From the NCBI GenBank assembly GCA_046295455.1, contig JBKBNI010000003.1, positions 248,001 through 312,000 of the forward strand: a DNA stretch of 64,000 bases, in the 5' to 3' direction. Under the pieces are notes generated by a model that made no database searches, had not been told where the DNA came from, and saw only the letters and a list, made by a program, of their open reading frames with translations. The stretch's first letter is position 1; every line of letters starts with the position of its first letter. The position numbers and the translations under genes are program-made. This stretch comes from Thermaurantimonas sp046295455. GTDB lineage: Bacteria; Bacteroidota; Bacteroidia; Flavobacteriales; Schleiferiaceae. This document shows, one piece after another, positions 54,173 to 61,613 of the stretch.

Positions 54173-56005
54173 TTATCGGGCTTTTAATACTTTCATGGTT
54201 ACAGGAGACTTCTGATGCGATCCATATAATTGCAGCAGGTAGAATCCCGAGGGCAAATGACCGAGGGGTATTGCGGTGCGGCTCTCCGTAAGGAAGGCTG
54301 AATGCAGCACCTGGCCTGAAAAAGATACCACCTGCACACTTGTGTAGTTCAGAACTTTTTGCTCCACATACAGGACATCGCAGATAGGGTTTGGATAAAT
54401 TTGTGGAATAACTTCCGATTCCGAATGTATTTGTTCAATTGATAGATTCAGTGGCTGGTATCGGAAGTAAGGACGAAGCATAAGACTGCCCTCGAAGATA
54501 CTCTGGAACCAATTGGCACCATCACCAAAGACCAAAAGATGCCTCTGTGGTGAATGAAGGTCAAAGCCGATATTCAAAGGTTGAATCGTTCTCTGTTTTA
54601 CTCCGATGAACACAGGTGTATTGATAAACATTGGTTCGCCCAGCGGATACTCTACAAAAGTCTGATAAACAGGAGGGTAGAATGGCTTGAGCCAGTCGGG
54701 CGACTCATATAGCTTAGCTCCCGGAACTCCTTGGTTGTTTTGATACACTACGATTTTAAAATCGTTTTCAGCAGCATCTACCCCAGCGTATACAAAATTG
54801 AGGTACAATCCGACCAAGGTATCGGGTGTAAGTGGAGTAAAATTTACCAACGTAATGGCACCGGCCTGGTCAATAATTCCAAAAGCACGCTCAGCACTTC
54901 CATCGTCGTATGAGTAATAGTTCCGGAACTCTTGATTGTGTCGGACAGTATCATTTTGAAGAATACCGGCGTTGGCACCCGCAAAAAAACTCTCTACCAA
55001 GATTGAAAACTCATTTGTCGGGCTCATGGGCACTGTGATAGGACTTACAAAAGGCTGAACAAAAGCAATTTCAGTATTGTATGGATGGGCGTCGTCAAGC
55101 GATGGATTTCCGTTTCCGGAGGCGATAAGAGTATTGTTGTAAAAAGCTCTGTATTGAGCCAAAACGAGATTTTGTGTGCCTGGCTGACCATTTTTTCTGT
55201 ACCGATGCGTGACCTCGTTGCGAATCAGATTGTTGCTATATACCCACCAGGGTATTGCTGAAAAATTACCGTTGAGAATATCCGGGTGAGCTCTCGTAAA
55301 AGAGGGGTCAGATATTAAGGTATCGTTTTCGGTTCGATTGGCATCAAGTCGGACATAATCCAGATGCCATTCGTCGAAAGCTCCGGATGGAGCACCATAA
55401 CTGATAAAGCGGAATCGAAATCCTTTTTGCAGAAATTTATTTTGATCGATCGGCAAGATGACTTGCCGGAATGGTTGGGGCATATTTCCTGAACCTGTGG
55501 TACCCCACACCCAATGCCATGAACTATCGGATGGGCTCCAGAAGTAAAGTGTCAGGCTGTCGTTTGTTTCAGGAGGTTCGCCGTATCCACCGGGCTGATA
55601 GTAAAATGAAATGAATACGTTGGTTCTGTTGAGCAGATTAATAAATCTGGACGTGAGAATGTCACACGTATCGGTAGCCATCTTGTTGGGATGGTAAGGT
55701 TTGCCATGTTCATCTAATCCATCGAAGGTCGCTACCCCAATGGTAATCATACCTGCACCTTTCTTAGGATTAACCATCACCTTGTGATCTGCCCAAAACG
55801 AAGGCTCAGGAAAAACAGATGAATACGAGAAATCGTCTATTATCGGCAGTTCGATAGTATCGAGCTGCGAAGTTTTAAAAGACGGTTTATCCAAAGGTAT
55901 TTTGGTTGGGACGGCAAGTTGCTCCCTCATTTGGGCTTGCGAAAGCAGACCGGTAAGCGACGCGAAATACACTAAAAGTCTGACTGTTCTATTCTTCATC
56001 GGCAC
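54173..56005 (-). CDS. Secreted protein with T9SS sorting domain
   Basis: 610-aa exported protein: signal peptide at about 1-24 (LTGLLSQAQ), then a beta-rich body with DFSYSSVFPEPSFWAD, a jelly-roll-like section (NRTNVFISFYYQPGG) and a second beta-sandwich region. The C-terminus from about 526 (SEVIPQIYPNPICDVLYVEQ ... GFYLLQLYGSHQKSPVTMKVLKAR) is a type A sorting domain. No catalytic motif is seen. It overlaps the PASTA gene by 17 bp. Confidence 0.82.
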   Translation of the reverse strand: MPMKNRTVRLLVYFASLTGLLSQAQMREQLAVPTKIPLDKPSFKTSQLDTIELPIIDDFSYSSVFPEPSFWADHKVMVNPKKGAGMITIGVATFDGLDEHGKPYHPNKMATDTCDILTSRFINLLNRTNVFISFYYQPGGYGEPPETNDSLTLYFWSPSDSSWHWVWGTTGSGNMPQPFRQVILPIDQNKFLQKGFRFRFISYGAPSGAFDEWHLDYVRLDANRTENDTLISDPSFTRAHPDILNGNFSAIPWWVYSNNLIRNEVTHRYRKNGQPGTQNLVLAQYRAFYNNTLIASGNGNPSLDDAHPYNTEIAFVQPFVSPITVPMSPTNEFSILVESFFAGANAGILQNDTVRHNQEFRNYYSYDDGSAERAFGIIDQAGAITLVNFTPLTPDTLVGLYLNFVYAGVDAAENDFKIVVYQNNQGVPGAKLYESPDWLKPFYPPVYQTFVEYPLGEPMFINTPVFIGVKQRTIQPLNIGFDLHSPQRHLLVFGDGANWFQSIFEGSLMLRPYFRYQPLNLSIEQIHSESEVIPQIYPNPICDVLYVEQKVLNYTSVQVVSFSGQVLHSAFLTESRTAIPLGHLPSGFYLLQLYGSHQKSPVTMKVLKAR

Positions 56006-56816
56006 CTGATTCTAACGTGCTGAAATAAGTCAACGAATCGACAGGCATTTTGGTATAATCACTTGTAAGCCAAACGCTGATTTCGCTGCCTTTCATGATG
56101 GTTTTTTCAAGGGTTGGCAAGGGTTCCTGTCTGTACACAAATGCTTTGGAAGTATCTGTGCCGTAGTCAAAAGCCGTGAAGCCCAGATTTAAGCCCCTTG
56201 TAAAAAGTATGTTTTTGATAACGGCAAGTGGCTTGCCGAGCAGAAAGGGTACATCGATGAGTTCATGGTCCAATCCAAGGCCCACAATAAGATCAATTAC
56301 TGATCCTTTTGGCAAGTAATCATTGGCGCTCAACTCGCGTCCATTGTGTTGAGCAGCAATGACCATGTCTTTGCCAATGTATGGGACGTACGATATTCGT
56401 CCAAGCCGAAACCCTTTGGACTCAAGGTCATAGATAGCTCTACGGCGCGACCGTTCGATCAGATTGGGAACTTTCACCAGGCGAGGTCCTGAGGGGTTGA
56501 TGGTTAGTTTAATTTCCTTTCCGGGCTTCACTGTGGCTCCGGCTGCGGGGTATTGACTGATGACGCTGAGGATAGGCTTATCGGGATAATATTCCGAAGA
56601 ATCCAGAACCGTTGATTTAAGTTCCGCTTTCTCCAGCAAGTACTCAGCTTCATTTAATGAATATCCTTTGATATCAGGCACTATCACTTCATGACCGTGT
56701 AATGTATAGAATTCTGCCCACTTTAAAAATCCGAAGATCGCTGCAATCACAAGAAATAAAAAAATAATTATTTGATACAGAAACGCCCTTGAGGCTAAAA
56801 ATTTCAGAAAACTCAT
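55989..56816 (-). CDS. Membrane-anchored PASTA-domain protein without kinase
   Basis: 275 aa. One TM helix (about 15-35), then three PASTA repeats beginning VPDIKGYSLNEAEYLLEKAEL, VPNLIERSRRRAIYDLESKGF and VPFLLGKPLAVIKNILFTRGL. PASTA domains bind peptidoglycan fragments or mediate dimerisation, usually on Ser/Thr kinases or PBPs. Here no kinase or transpeptidase domain is attached or adjacent. ATG 56816 (MSFLKFLAS) chosen; GTG 56822 is an alternative. Possible wall-sensing or scaffolding role (inference). Confidence 0.87.
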   Translation of the reverse strand: MSFLKFLASRAFLYQIIIFLFLVIAAIFGFLKWAEFYTLHGHEVIVPDIKGYSLNEAEYLLEKAELKSTVLDSSEYYPDKPILSVISQYPAAGATVKPGKEIKLTINPSGPRLVKVPNLIERSRRRAIYDLESKGFRLGRISYVPYIGKDMVIAAQHNGRELSANDYLPKGSVIDLIVGLGLDHELIDVPFLLGKPLAVIKNILFTRGLNLGFTAFDYGTDTSKAFVYRQEPLPTLEKTIMKGSEISVWLTSDYTKMPVDSLTYFSTLESGADEE

Positions 56817-56873
56817 GTACACGTTTTTTACAAATGTATAATTATCGAAGACTCTCTAAGATATTCACGGAGG

Positions 56874-57623
56874 TCATTCAAATCCTTTGGTATCAATCAA
56901 ATTGTAGTATAGTATGCAATAGATAGCACGGAATCCGTCTCGCCAGTTGATTTTTTTCCCCTCTGCAAAGGTGCGACCATAATACGATATGCCAACTTCA
57001 TAAATCCGAATACCGGGTACTCTTGAAATCTTGGCAGTTATTTCAGGTTCAAATCCAAAGCGGTCTTCTTTGAGCTGGATGCGATGAATGATCGATGTTC
57101 TGAACAACTTGTAGCATGTCTCCATATCCGTCAGATTCAAATTAGTGAACATGTTGCTCAGAAAGGTCAAAAACTTATTGCCGATAGAGTGCCAGAAAAA
57201 TAAAATCCGGTGGGCATTCCCGCCCATAAATCTTGACCCGTATACAACGTCTGCAAAGCCATCTACCGCCGGTTTGAGAAGAATATTGTACTCTGCCGGG
57301 TCGTATTCCAGATCGGCGTCCTGAATGATTAAAAATTCTCCTGTGGCGTGAGCGATGCCGGTACGCAGAGCAGCACCCTTTCCTCTGTTTACATGGTGCT
57401 TGTAGTATCGGATGTTCATTTCAGGATGCTGGGTGATGTAGCTGTGTATTTGATCTTCGGTGTTGTCTGTAGAGCAATCGTTGACAATAATGATCTCCTT
57501 TTGAACGCCATCAATTAATTCGACCTTCCGAATACGGTTGAGGATATTGTGAATGGTTTTTCCTTCATTGTACACCGGCATTACAATCGACAGAAGCCTG
57601 AAGTCATCCTTTATTTCAAACAT
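56874..57623 (-). CDS. Family 2 glycosyltransferase, dolichyl-phosphate-mannose-synthase-like
   Basis: 249-aa GT2 enzyme. LSIVMPVYNEGKTI starts the GT-A domain, DCSTDNTEDQI follows, and the nucleotide-sugar/Mn2+ motif is DADLEYDP in LIIQDADLEYDP. TDMETCYKLFRTSI and RFGFEPEITAKISR are typical of DPM1-like proteins that add a sugar to a polyprenyl phosphate. There are no C-terminal membrane helices. Precise sugar unknown. Confidence 0.88.
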   Translation of the reverse strand: MFEIKDDFRLLSIVMPVYNEGKTIHNILNRIRKVELIDGVQKEIIIVNDCSTDNTEDQIHSYITQHPEMNIRYYKHHVNRGKGAALRTGIAHATGEFLIIQDADLEYDPAEYNILLKPAVDGFADVVYGSRFMGGNAHRILFFWHSIGNKFLTFLSNMFTNLNLTDMETCYKLFRTSIIHRIQLKEDRFGFEPEITAKISRVPGIRIYEVGISYYGRTFAEGKKINWRDGFRAIYCILYYNLIDTKGFE

Positions 57624-57689
57624 TGAATTTTGATATAAGCCCGCAAAAATACTTGCTTTGTAAAATAAAGAATTTTTAATGCTTTCCGA

Positions 57690-58697
57690 ATGTATGTATC
57701 TATCGCCGTTTTGAACTTCAATGGCAGAAATCTCCTTGAAGAGTTTCTGCCATCATTGGTAGAGAATAGCAAAGAACATGAAATAGTAGTGATCGACAAT
57801 GCCTCCTCGGACGATTCGGTCGAGTGGCTTCAGACACATTATTCCGATGTCAGGATTGTTCAATTAGATAAAAATTATGGATTCGCAGGGGGATACAACA
57901 GGGGCTTATCTCAGATTGAAGCGGATGTTTATATCATCATCAATAGCGATGTAAAAGTGACGGAAGGATGGATAGATCCTCTGCTTTCGTTTATAGAAAA
58001 AGACCCCCGAATCGCTGCGGTGCAGCCAAAAATCAGATCGTTTCAAAATCCCGGTTTTTTTGAGTATGCGGGCGCTGCAGGCGGATATCTTGATTGGTTT
58101 GGATATCCTCTCTGCCGTGGAAGGATCTTCGATACGCTTGAAAGAGATTTTGGACAATACGATGACTGCACAGAGGTCTTTTGGACATCAGGAGCCTGTA
58201 TGGCGATAAGAGCATCTTCTTTTTGGGAGGCAGGGGGTTTTGATGAAGCATTTTTTGCTCATCAGGAAGAAATTGATCTGTGTTGGCGGTTGCAGATATT
58301 AGGATATTCATTGCGCTACGAGCCATCATCTGTCGTGTACCATCTTGGCGGTGGAACACTGCAATATCAATCCGCAAGAAAAATATTTCTTAATTTTCGA
58401 AACAACCTTATGATGCTCTCCAAAAATGCGCCCATTTCTCATCTTTTTTTTATCCTTCCAGTTCGATTGGTACTCGATGGTGTGGCAGGCCTGAGATATC
58501 TGGTCAAGGGCCGGTACAACGAAACGCTTCAAATCATTAAAGCGCATTTTTCTTTTTATGCAAATGTTGGCTATTTGCTCAAAAAGCGATCAGCAATTCA
58601 CAAAAAAAACAATCAAAGAAACCGTGTAAGACGGCTATCCAAACTTGTAATAATTGACTATTATGTATTCGGAAGGAAATATTTCAGTGATCTGTAG
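57690..58697 (+). CDS. Family 2 glycosyltransferase (rhamnosyltransferase-like)
   Basis: 335-aa GT2 protein starting MYVSIAVLNFNGRNLLEEFLPSLV. VIDNASSDDSVEWL and the DxD region IIINSDVKV are present, then SGACMAIRASSFWEAGGFDEAFFAHQEEIDLCWRLQ, typical of cell-surface polysaccharide or O-antigen glycosyltransferases. A C-terminal hydrophobic stretch (about 245-270) may associate with the membrane. Divergent from the DPM-like gene. Confidence 0.88.
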   Translation: MYVSIAVLNFNGRNLLEEFLPSLVENSKEHEIVVIDNASSDDSVEWLQTHYSDVRIVQLDKNYGFAGGYNRGLSQIEADVYIIINSDVKVTEGWIDPLLSFIEKDPRIAAVQPKIRSFQNPGFFEYAGAAGGYLDWFGYPLCRGRIFDTLERDFGQYDDCTEVFWTSGACMAIRASSFWEAGGFDEAFFAHQEEIDLCWRLQILGYSLRYEPSSVVYHLGGGTLQYQSARKIFLNFRNNLMMLSKNAPISHLFFILPVRLVLDGVAGLRYLVKGRYNETLQIIKAHFSFYANVGYLLKKRSAIHKKNNQRNRVRRLSKLVIIDYYVFGRKYFSDL

Positions 58698-58821
58698 GGT
58701 TTGCGAGGTGATTCTCTTTAGGGAATTTCTTTTTTTTACTGGAAAGGATTCGTTTGTTTCAGTGACATTGATGGGACTCAAAGGCAGCTTGGAAATGCTG
58801 CGAATCTACGCTGTGAACAAA

Positions 58822-58862
58822 ATGTCTATGGCGGACAAAAGATATATAATGAAGTACATAAA
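58822..58862 (-). pseudogene. Probable remnant of an older GIY-YIG gene copy
   Basis: On the minus strand the second repeat copy continues past its ATG as MYF and then a degraded reading (IIYLLSAIDILFTA) with a stop after about 17 codons, resembling the intact start MYFVYILYSPSADIFYVG. A 13-bp plus-strand word, ATGTCTATGGCGG at 58822-58834, matches 59142-59154 of the intact gene at 12 of 13 bases, but 52 nt closer to the start, which would be an internal deletion. Nothing recognisable remains between 58698 and 58821. Confidence 0.4.
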
Positions 58863-58909
58863 AAAAGCCACAGAACGCGGCTTGGTTTGGCTTTGTAGCG
58901 GGGGCAGGA
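58851..58909 (-). repeat. Direct repeat copy A: tRNA-fMet 3' end, terminator and GIY-YIG start
   Basis: 59 bp identical to 59223-59281 except one position (58878 C versus 59250 T). It contains the last 14 nt of tRNA-fMet, the intervening spacer, the terminator hairpin and the first codons of the nuclease. The single difference turns an A-U-type pair of the terminator stem into a G-U pair on the minus strand, so the hairpin is retained. The period between copies is 372 bp. Confidence 0.9.
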
Positions 58910-58937
58910 TGCTGACGAAGACGGTGTCTTGTCAGCA
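58910..58937. repeat. Hairpin with bulged G at the junction of the GIY-YIG unit
   Basis: TGCTGAC (58910-58916) pairs with GTCAGCA (58931-58937), and AAGAC (58918-58922) with GTCTT (58926-58930). One G (58917) is bulged and the loop is GGT. The hairpin begins exactly where repeat copy A ends and includes the stop codon of the GIY-YIG gene. The core CTGAC-G-AAG ... CTT-GTCAG is the same as in arm 2 of the element at 12580-12614. Confidence 0.75.
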
Positions 58938-59231
58938 CCCTGACAATTGAATCAGAAGGTTCAATTCGTCAGGGCTCGATACCTGGTCTGAGTATTTAAT
59001 CATAAAGGAGATTTTGCGCTGCCGACTTAGGTTCTTGAGTTTGCGTTCAAGTTTAAGAGCATCTGAGCGGGATGCTTTAGAAGTAGCCCAAATCAGAATC
59101 CAAGGGGAGTGATGTTTCGTAGCCGGCTCCAGACGAGCATTATGTCTATGGAGGCGAGCGGAGAGGTCTTGAGTTTGGCCGACGTAGAAGATGTCGGCAG
59201 AAGGAGAATAGAGGATGTATACGAAGTACAT
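58932..59231 (-). CDS. GIY-YIG (URI-domain) nuclease next to tRNA-fMet
   Basis: 99-aa single-domain GIY-YIG nuclease of the UvrC-N/URI type. FVYILYS and FYVGQTQDL supply the GIY and YIG parts; the HRHN, the ATSKASRSDALKLERKLKNLSRQRKI block and the basic surface are typical. The ATG (59231) follows the U-run of the tRNA terminator directly, so expression needs read-through or another promoter. The last codons lie in two hairpins. Frame-open codons upstream (GTG 59243) only translate the terminator. Members next to tRNA genes recur in Bacteroidota (recollection). Its role in moving the unit is inference. Confidence 0.85.
   Translation of the reverse strand: MYFVYILYSPSADIFYVGQTQDLSARLHRHNARLEPATKHHSPWILIWATSKASRSDALKLERKLKNLSRQRKISFMIKYSDQVSSPDELNLLIQLSGC
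58938..58974. repeat. Second bulged-G hairpin in the 3' end of the GIY-YIG gene
   Basis: CCCTGAC (58938-58944) pairs with GTCAGGG (58968-58974) and AATTGAA (58945-58951) with TTCAATT (58960-58966); C58967 is bulged, i.e. a bulged G after CTGAC when read on the minus strand. The loop is 8 nt. It lies wholly inside codons for the last residues (SPDELNLLIQLSGC), immediately beside the previous hairpin. Confidence 0.75.
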
Positions 59232-59281
59232 AAAAAAAGCCACAGAACGTGGCTTGGTTTGGCTTTGTAGCGGGGGCAGGA
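59223..59281 (-). repeat. Direct repeat copy B: in place at the intact tRNA-fMet
   Basis: The partner of 58851-58909 (58 of 59 identical), here joined to the complete tRNA. It spans the 3' strand of the acceptor and T stems of tRNA-fMet, the 12-nt spacer, the terminator and ATG TAC TTC of the nuclease. The two copies flank exactly one 372-bp unit that carries the intact nuclease gene. Confidence 0.9.
59232..59255 (-). terminator. Rho-independent terminator of tRNA-fMet
   Basis: Minus strand: AAGCCAC pairs with GTGGCTT around a 4-5-nt loop (GTTCT region), followed by a run of seven T. It lies 12 nt downstream of the tRNA 3' end and directly abuts the ATG of the GIY-YIG gene. Confidence 0.85.
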
Positions 59282-59340
59282 CTCGAACCTGCGGCCTTCG
59301 GGTTATGAGCCCGACGAGCTACCAACTGCTCCACCCCGCG
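59268..59340 (-). tRNA. Initiator tRNA-fMet (CAT)
   Basis: 73 nt. Acceptor CGCGGGG with an unpaired first base (C1 against U72), the anticodon loop CTCATAA (CAT) on a stem with three consecutive G-C pairs (TCGGG/CCCGA), and A73: all initiator features. D arm GAGCAGTTGGTAGCTC; T arm GCAGG-TTCGAGT-CCTGC. CCA is not encoded. Its 3' 14 nt recur 372 bp away. Confidence 0.95.
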
Positions 59341-59369
59341 ATTTTAATAGGTTTGCAAAGATAATACAT

Positions 59370-61229
59370 TTATTTACTTTCAACCAAATCCTTATTCAGA
59401 ATTTCCAAAGCGGCTTCTTCGATTTCTTTTGCTAAAAACGGCAAACCCTTAACTTTATGTAGTTCAAAGGGTTTGATATTTAATTCAGCTCGAAGATAAA
59501 AGGCCAATTGACCCATATTTATCTCAGGAATTAGGATTTGATTAAATTGGCGAACCAGTGCTTTGACATTTTTCTGAAGGGGATAGAGGTATTTCAAGTG
59601 TAGTTGAGATACGTTGTACCCTTGCTTTCTCAAATTTTGCACGGCAACTTTAATCGCTCCGTATGTAGAGCCCCATCCGATGATAAGCAAATCACCCCCC
59701 TGCTCGCCTTCCTCAAGGGTGGCTTCCGGGATGTGTTCTGAAATATTCAGAATCTTATTCAATCGGATATTTACCATCTTTTGATGATTTTCAGGATCGT
59801 ATGAAACCGCCCCGGTTACGTCTTGTTTTTCCAGTCCTCCGATTCTGTGCATGAGACCAGGGATACCGGGAATGGCCCACTTACGTACCAAATTCTCGTC
59901 TCGTTCATACGGCATATAAACACCTGCTTCTTCGATGTTTGGTCTGTTTACCCGAATATCCGGAAGCTGATCTGAAGACGGATATTTCCATGGCTCAGCT
60001 CCATTGGCTATATATCCGTCTGACAAGAGAATAACAGGTGTCATATGCTCTATGGCAATGCGACATGCCTCAAACACCACATTAAAACAGTCGGAAGGGG
60101 TAGAAGCAGCTAATACGGGGAGGGGAGTTTCACCATTTCGTCCATGTAAAGCCTGAAAAAAATCTGCCTGTTCCGTTTTGGTAGGAAGGCCAGTGGATGG
60201 CCCACCGCGTTGTACATTGATGATTACTAGGGGAATTTCCAGCATCACGGCCAGGCCTATACCTTCGGTTTTCAATGCCATCCCGGGACCGGAAGTCCCG
60301 GTTGCCGACAGACTGCCGCCATAAGAGGCTCCTATGGCTGAACCTATGGCCGCTATTTCATCCTCAGCCTGAAAGGTGTATACATCAAAATCCTTATACC
60401 CGGATAGCAAGTGCAGAATATCAGAGGCCGGAGTAATGGGGTATGATCCGTAAAACAACTTTAGCCCTGCCTTATGAGCGGCTGCCACCAGCCCAAGAGC
60501 AAGAGCTTCATTTCCCGTTATGCTTCGGTAATTTCCGGCAGGCAAGCTGGCCTTTTCGACGACAAACCGTTCTGCTGTTTCCTCAATGGTTTCACCATAG
60601 TGGTATCCGGCTTGCAAAGCGATGATATTGGCTTCGGCTATGGTTTGTTGGTTAGAAAATTTGTGGCGGAGAAAACGGATGGTAGGCTCTAGGTCGCGCG
60701 TGTAGAGCCAGTACACCAGGCCAAGCATAAACATGTTTTTACAGCGATCCACATCCCGGGTGCTCAGTCCCAGGTGCTTCAATGCCTCACGCGTAAGTCG
60801 GGTGCATTCCACCTCGATAACTTTGAATCCCGAAAGACTGCCGTCGGATAGTGGATTTTGGTGCAGAGGAATGGAGGCCAGCTCCAAGCTTCTCTTATCA
60901 AAGCCATTGGAATTGGCAATAATCAATCCTCCCGGTTTCAGTGAAGATAGATTTTTCTTCAGGGCAGCAGCGTTCATCACTACCAGAGTGTCTACTTGTC
61001 CGCCGGGTGTGTATATATGTGTAGATCCAAAGTTAATTTTAAAGCCGCTCACGCCGGACTCTGTACCGGCAGGAGCGCGTATTTCGGCCGGAAAATCGGG
61101 AAAAGTACTGAGATCGTTTCCCTTTAGAGCTGTCGTCAGGGAAAACTGCATTCCGGCCAACTGCATACCGTCGCCTGAGTCACCGGCAAAGAGTACAGTG
61201 GCCTTTTCTATTGTTTTAAAAATGCTCAT
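59370..61229 (-). CDS. 2-oxoacid:ferredoxin oxidoreductase, fused gamma-alpha subunit (KorA-like)
   Basis: 619-aa subunit of a 2-oxoglutarate (or other 2-oxoacid):acceptor oxidoreductase. Residues 1-190 are the gamma domain (LFAGDSGDGMQLAG, PDFPAEIRAPAGTESGVSGFKI). From about 215 is the alpha domain with FYGSYPITPASDILHLL, TFQAEDEIAAIGSAIGASYGG and RGGPSTGLPTKTEQAD. CoA and TPP sites are shared with the beta subunit, which should normally follow downstream; here the next feature is tRNA-fMet, so beta is encoded elsewhere. ATG 61229 (MSIFKTIEKATV) chosen. Confidence 0.9.
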   Translation of the reverse strand: MSIFKTIEKATVLFAGDSGDGMQLAGMQFSLTTALKGNDLSTFPDFPAEIRAPAGTESGVSGFKINFGSTHIYTPGGQVDTLVVMNAAALKKNLSSLKPGGLIIANSNGFDKRSLELASIPLHQNPLSDGSLSGFKVIEVECTRLTREALKHLGLSTRDVDRCKNMFMLGLVYWLYTRDLEPTIRFLRHKFSNQQTIAEANIIALQAGYHYGETIEETAERFVVEKASLPAGNYRSITGNEALALGLVAAAHKAGLKLFYGSYPITPASDILHLLSGYKDFDVYTFQAEDEIAAIGSAIGASYGGSLSATGTSGPGMALKTEGIGLAVMLEIPLVIINVQRGGPSTGLPTKTEQADFFQALHGRNGETPLPVLAASTPSDCFNVVFEACRIAIEHMTPVILLSDGYIANGAEPWKYPSSDQLPDIRVNRPNIEEAGVYMPYERDENLVRKWAIPGIPGLMHRIGGLEKQDVTGAVSYDPENHQKMVNIRLNKILNISEHIPEATLEEGEQGGDLLIIGWGSTYGAIKVAVQNLRKQGYNVSQLHLKYLYPLQKNVKALVRQFNQILIPEINMGQLAFYLRAELNIKPFELHKVKGLPFLAKEIEEAALEILNKDLVESK

Positions 61230-61295
61230 TTCAGATCGAATTCTTTGCAAATTACGCCGGCCTGAATGGATTGTTTAATGAAGTATGTCAGGAAG

Positions 61296-61532
61296 CTAAG
61301 CTACTTGAATGACTTCCTTTATATCCGGCACATATTTTTTTATTGACGTTTCGACCCCGGCTTTCAGAGTTATCTGATTTACATTGCAGCCCACACAAGT
61401 TCCATGTAAGCGAATTTTTACAGTCAAATCTTCACTTATTTCCACAAGAGAAACATCGCCTCCGTCCGTTTGTAAAAAAGGGCGAACTTCGGCAAGTGCC
61501 TTTTCGACTTTATCTAAAATATTGGGATCCAT
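61296..61532 (-). CDS. NifU C-terminal-domain Fe-S scaffold protein
   Basis: 78-aa protein made of the NifU C-terminal domain. KVEKALAEVRPFLQTDGGDVSLVEI is the start of the fold and the cluster-binding CxxC is in GTCVGCNVNQITLKAGVE. Such stand-alone Nfu proteins carry and deliver Fe-S clusters. ATG 61532 (MDPNILDKVEK) chosen over an upstream start. It lies 66 bp upstream of the korA-like gene, a Fe-S/CoA enzyme. Confidence 0.92.
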   Translation of the reverse strand: MDPNILDKVEKALAEVRPFLQTDGGDVSLVEISEDLTVKIRLHGTCVGCNVNQITLKAGVETSIKKYVPDIKEVIQVA

Positions 61533-61613
61533 CGTCTTTTTAAACACTATTCCAAAGCAATTGTGCAAAAGTACTCTTGAAAAGGCGTAAATGAGTGAGT
61601 TTTTGGAATTTCT

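Noticed and set aside
59146..59334. Minus-strand open frame of 62 codons through the tRNA-fMet gene
   Set aside because: It is a translation of the tRNA itself, its terminator and out-of-frame nuclease codons; the GIY-YIG frame starting at 59231 explains the locus.
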